DNA of 64,000 nucleotides from positions 124,001-188,000 of the forward strand of contig CBFIIU010000001.1 of the NCBI GenBank assembly GCA_965662735.1. Reading direction: 5' to 3'. Positions 60,955 through 64,000 of this stretch are shown one piece after another. Both the position numbers and the translations under genes were made by a program. The stretch comes from JAYODZ01 sp965662735. Its GTDB lineage: Bacteria > Pseudomonadota > Alphaproteobacteria > RS24. The notes beneath the pieces were generated by a model. That model was not told where the DNA came from and made no database searches. It worked only from the letters and a program-made list of their open reading frames with translations. The stretch's first letter is position 1; each line of letters starts with the position of its first letter.

Positions 60955-60979
60955 CGGATTCGTGACGGAATAAGGAGAA
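60942..60979. repeat. 19-bp tandem repeat, two copies, over the gamma-carbonic anhydrase stop
   Basis: CGTAACGGAATAACGGATT and CGTGACGGAATAAGGAGAA. The stop codon TAA of the gene is in the first unit; the second repeats it and donates AAGGAG, the ribosome-binding site of the next gene. Confidence 0.75.
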
Positions 60980-60985
60980 GAACAA

Positions 60986-62632
60986 ATGGCATCATCTGAA
61001 CGAAAAGAAGTCGACTACATCATCGTGGGGGCCGGCAGTGCGGGCTGTGTGCTTGCGGCGCGGTTGTCGGAAGATGAGAAAAATCAGGTTTTGCTGATTG
61101 AGGCAGGGGGGCAAGATAAAAATTTGTTCATTCATATGCCCGCCGGTTATGCCCGCCTCGTGCCCGAGGCCAATGATCAAAATTATGGTTTCGAGACAGA
61201 AGCCGAGCCGAGCTTAGGTGGGCGTCAGATGTACTGGCCGCGCGGGCGCGGTTGGGGGGGGTCGTCCAGCATAAATGCCATGGTTTATATTCGTGGCCAT
61301 GCGTGGGATTACGACCACTGGAACCAACTCGGAAATGCCGGATGGTCTTACGCATCGGTCTTGCCCTATTTCAAGCGGGCTGAAACTTTTAGTGGGGACG
61401 GTGATCCGGAATATCACGGAACCGATGGCCCCTTGCATGTGAAGAAATCAGATCGCGAGAATGATCCGCTTCTTGACGTTTTTGTGGAAGCTGGACAGCA
61501 GGCTGGTCTGCCCTTGACCCATGACTTTAACGGGCGTCAGCAAGAAGGTGTGGCGCGATACGAGCATACAATTAAAGGCACCAAGCGGTGCAGCGCGGCG
61601 CAGGCTTATTTGCACCCGGCTTTAAAGCGCCCCAATTTGCAGACGATGACCGACCTCACAGTCGATCGTGTGGCCTTTGAGGGCAAAAAAGCGATTGGGG
61701 TGTATGTTCACAAAGACGGAGAGCGTCAGCTTATTCGTGCCCGTTGCGAGGTTATCCTGTCAGCGGGGGCGTTGAACTCGCCGCAAATTTTAATGCGAAG
61801 TGGGGTTGGTGATCCCGACGATCTAGCACCTCACGGTATCTCAGTTGTTCACGCGCTTTCGGGTGTCGGTAAAAATTTGCAAGACCATTACGGTGTGGTG
61901 AGCCAATTTTCCAGCACCCAAGCGGTGACTTTGCATCGGTCGGCCAGTTGGCTGCGTCAACAATGGGCGGGAATACAATATTTATTGCTCGGTCAGGGTG
62001 ATGCGAGCTTTCCGCCGACTGCGGGAGGGGCTTTTTTGAAATCGCATCCGTCGAAAGATATTCCAGATGCGCAAGTGCATTATGTGTCGATCGCAATGGC
62101 CGATAGTCATGGGCGTGGCGACTTGCCCAAGCGACATGGGTTTTCGAGCATTGTGTATTGTTGCCGTCCGCAAAGCCGTGGCTATATCGCGCTCAAAGGG
62201 GCAGATCCTGATTTACCGCCAGCCCTCTATCCCAATTATTTAACCGAGGATGTTGATATTGTGGATTTGCGGAATGCCTTTAGAGAAACCAGACGGATTT
62301 TCATGCAGCCCGCCTTTGACCCCTATCGGGGCGAGGAATTGAAACCGCATTCTGGGGTGAATGTCGACGATGATGCGGAGTTGGATCAATGGATCCGCGC
62401 CACAGGCGAGACGCTCTATCACCCTGTCGGGACGTGTAAAATGGGAACCGACGCGGAAGCGGTCACGGATGCGCATGGGCAAGTCCATGGCGTTGGCGGC
62501 CTTCGGGTTGTTGATGCTTCTTTGATGCCGACATTAATTGGCGGCAATACAAACGCGCCCACCATTATGATGGCAGAGAAGATTTCCGATCATATTCGGG
62601 GGCGTGCGTTCTTGCCGAATGTCGATGTGTAA
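60986..62632 (+). CDS. GMC family FAD oxidoreductase (choline dehydrogenase-like)
   Basis: A 548-residue flavoprotein. The FAD motif YIIVGAGSAGCVLAARLSE is at 11-29, the GMC signature 1 near WPRGRGWGGSSSINAMVYIR, the signature 2 as GALNSPQILMRSGVG, and the active-site His in YHPVGTCKMG. The group covers choline, glucose and alcohol dehydrogenases; choline or an alcohol substrate is possible, none assured. No signal peptide. It is part of a plus-strand set with the gamma-carbonic anhydrase and a DsbA-fold isomerase. Confidence 0.9.
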   Translation: MASSERKEVDYIIVGAGSAGCVLAARLSEDEKNQVLLIEAGGQDKNLFIHMPAGYARLVPEANDQNYGFETEAEPSLGGRQMYWPRGRGWGGSSSINAMVYIRGHAWDYDHWNQLGNAGWSYASVLPYFKRAETFSGDGDPEYHGTDGPLHVKKSDRENDPLLDVFVEAGQQAGLPLTHDFNGRQQEGVARYEHTIKGTKRCSAAQAYLHPALKRPNLQTMTDLTVDRVAFEGKKAIGVYVHKDGERQLIRARCEVILSAGALNSPQILMRSGVGDPDDLAPHGISVVHALSGVGKNLQDHYGVVSQFSSTQAVTLHRSASWLRQQWAGIQYLLLGQGDASFPPTAGGAFLKSHPSKDIPDAQVHYVSIAMADSHGRGDLPKRHGFSSIVYCCRPQSRGYIALKGADPDLPPALYPNYLTEDVDIVDLRNAFRETRRIFMQPAFDPYRGEELKPHSGVNVDDDAELDQWIRATGETLYHPVGTCKMGTDAEAVTDAHGQVHGVGGLRVVDASLMPTLIGGNTNAPTIMMAEKISDHIRGRAFLPNVDV

Positions 62633-62665
62633 TGGCTGATCGTAGATCGGCAGAAAGAGCGAGCA

Positions 62666-63271
62666 ATGAAACAGGTTGAGTTTTTTTTCGATTTATCGAG
62701 CCCATGGACCTATCTCGCCTTCAGTCGCCTGGAAGCACTGATCGCCCGTCAGCAGGCGGAGTTAATTTGGTATCCGATTTTGGTTGGTGGCGTGTTTAAT
62801 GCGGTGAACGATAGTGTTTACGAACAGCGTGCAAATCCTAATCCGGTAAAGGGGCGTTATTACCTCAAAGACCTGCAGGACTGGGCGCGGTATTGCGAGG
62901 TGACAATCGGCCAGCCGCCGGTTTTTCCTGTTCGCGCGGTTGAGCTGATGCGCGCTGCCATTGTCGCGCAGGAGAAAAATTGTATATCGGCTTTTTGTTG
63001 GGCGGCGTTTAAATCCTATTGGGGTGAGCTTAAGGATGTGTCGCAAGTTGAAGAGCGCGCCGCGCTATGCGTGGCTGCGGGCATGGATCCCGTCGAGACA
63101 GAGCGACGTATCGCTGATGAGGATGTCAAAACACGCTTGCGCGAGAATACAGAATTATTGATCAGCCGAGGCGGTTTTGGCTCGCCCAGCTTTTTTGTAA
63201 ACGGCAAAGACATGTATTTCGGCAATGATCGCTTGCCCCTATTGGAACACGCGTTGGCGGCGCTCGACTAA
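62666..63271 (+). CDS. DsbA-fold 2-hydroxychromene-2-carboxylate isomerase family protein
   Basis: A 201-residue thioredoxin-fold protein of the HCCA isomerase/kappa-GST group. The N-terminus FFFDLSSPWTYLAFSRLEAL replaces the DsbA CxxC with SSPW, where the serine activates glutathione, and the C-terminus RGGFGSPSFFVNGKDMYFGNDRL is standard. Members act in aromatic degradation (naphthalene) or as glutathione transferases. TAATG joins it to the rhomboid gene. The neighbourhood gives no aromatic pathway, so the substrate is open. Confidence 0.88.
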   Translation: MKQVEFFFDLSSPWTYLAFSRLEALIARQQAELIWYPILVGGVFNAVNDSVYEQRANPNPVKGRYYLKDLQDWARYCEVTIGQPPVFPVRAVELMRAAIVAQEKNCISAFCWAAFKSYWGELKDVSQVEERAALCVAAGMDPVETERRIADEDVKTRLRENTELLISRGGFGSPSFFVNGKDMYFGNDRLPLLEHALAALD

Positions 63272-64000
63272 TGTCGCATGTGATGGGTTGGCAAGCGCCA
63301 CCGGAAAATGATCAACGTGCTATTCGCGTACCGCGCGGGGTCTTAATTTTGGCGGCGACTTTGCTCGCAATCCATTTCTGTGTGCAGCTCGTTTCACCCG
63401 CGTTTTGGCAAGATATTTTTCTGTTTGCTGGCTTGTTTCCGGAACGTTTCTCAGGAGCTATGGGAAGCACCTTAACGGGTGGGTGGGGCCACGGGATGGG
63501 GACTTTGGTCAGCTATAATTTTCTCCACGGAAGCTGGGAGCATGTGGGGGTGAATGTGTTGTGGTTGGTGGCTTTTGGGGCGCCGATCGCTAAGCGCATG
63601 GGATCGGTTCGATTTTTTCTTCTGTTTTTGCTGTCGGGCATGATCGGCGGTTTGGCCGAGGTGCTCACAAGCGCGCCCGACAATATGTTGGTTCCCATCG
63701 TCGGGGCATCGGCGGGCGTGGCGGGTTTGCTCGGGGGCGCGTGCCGTTTTGCCTTTTCATCGGCGCATCGACGGGCTCCATGGCCGTCGCGCCTGCCCTT
63801 GCTGGGCTATGTGCAAACACTGAAACAACCCTCTGCACTGGCCATTATCGCCGTTTGGCTGGTGATTAATCTTTTTGCGGCGGTTTTGGGGCCATCGGGC
63901 CTGATGTCGCCGGATGGTCTGCCGGTTTATGTGGCTTGGGTGGCTCATTTGGCTGGTTTTATGGGTGGATTTTTTGCCATTGGGCTGGTCGATCGTCCGC
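63271..64000 (+). CDS. Rhomboid family intramembrane serine protease (3' end outside window)
   Basis: The first 243 residues of a rhomboid protease. After an N-terminal cytoplasmic part, membrane segments start near residue 23; FLHGSWEHVGVNVLWL is the loop 1 / TM2 signature, the catalytic Ser is in VGASAGVAG and the catalytic His in AHLAGF near the window end. The start ATG overlaps the upstream stop (TAATG). The gene is open to the last base. Substrate unknown. Confidence 0.88.
   Translation, partial: MSHVMGWQAPPENDQRAIRVPRGVLILAATLLAIHFCVQLVSPAFWQDIFLFAGLFPERFSGAMGSTLTGGWGHGMGTLVSYNFLHGSWEHVGVNVLWLVAFGAPIAKRMGSVRFFLLFLLSGMIGGLAEVLTSAPDNMLVPIVGASAGVAGLLGGACRFAFSSAHRRAPWPSRLPLLGYVQTLKQPSALAIIAVWLVINLFAAVLGPSGLMSPDGLPVYVAWVAHLAGFMGGFFAIGLVDRP

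Overview
The window is a 64-kb stretch of an alphaproteobacterial chromosome from a draft assembly: there is one run of undetermined bases at about 36242-36340. It is most like Rhodospirillales or SAR116-type marine relatives, but this placement is an inference from gene content only. Pointers are the PetP/PetR regulator pair beside ilvE, the imuA-imuB-dnaE2 mutasome with a GAAC-N7-GAAC LexA box, a primase with a degenerate zinc motif, an ArsR-methyltransferase regulator ahead of metF-metH, a DUF3126 protein, an NDUFS6-like zinc-finger protein, an ELM1-family protein and a eukaryote-like NADP-isocitrate dehydrogenase. Nearly everything is chromosomal housekeeping. I see no prophage, insertion sequence, CRISPR array, plasmid gene or rRNA.

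Layout. 1-2.5 kb: PetR (cut by the window edge), PetP, divergent ilvE and a methyltransferase. 2.6-8.4 kb: SOS mutagenesis operon. 8.5-11.2 kb: trxB, an ELM1-family protein and an Lrp-type regulator. 11.4-16.6 kb: carA-carB-greA on the minus strand, behind a leader with an intrinsic terminator inside a 44-codon open frame. 16.6-21.7 kb: yqeY-dnaG-rpoD (macromolecular synthesis), panD and a CAU tRNA. 21.7-29 kb: small membrane proteins, a sodium:solute symporter with its small subunit, EttA, and MlaC/MlaA of outer-membrane lipid transport. 29.1-34.7 kb: the methionine operon with a perfect 22-bp operator. 34.8-42.4 kb: a TerB/DnaJ-like protein, rpiA, truncated glutathione reductase, alaS, icd, trmJ. 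42.5-49.2 kb: rpsD and the minus-strand purine run purB-purC-purS-purQ-purL followed by bolA and grxD. 49.3-54.1 kb: map-radC, a CinA-type protein, a small secreted protein, an MBL-fold lipoprotein, tRNA-Leu and the zinc-finger protein. 54.2-64 kb: an M20 amidohydrolase, SDR, crotonase-fold protein, alpha/beta hydrolase, cysE, DUF3126, a membrane protein, gamma-carbonic anhydrase, a GMC oxidoreductase, a DsbA-fold isomerase and a rhomboid protease that runs off the end.

Two things stand out. First, the carAB leader has the architecture of a transcription/translation-coupled attenuator like that of enterobacterial pyrBI: a good promoter, a leader frame with its own start, a GC-rich hairpin plus nine T inside that frame, and a leader stop overlapping the carA start as ATGA. 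Second, gene boundaries across the window carry short tandem repeats (12-31 bp units, 2-4 partly diverged copies), at least a dozen loci. Several include the stop codon of a gene, and one duplicates the ribosome-binding site plus start codon of cysE.
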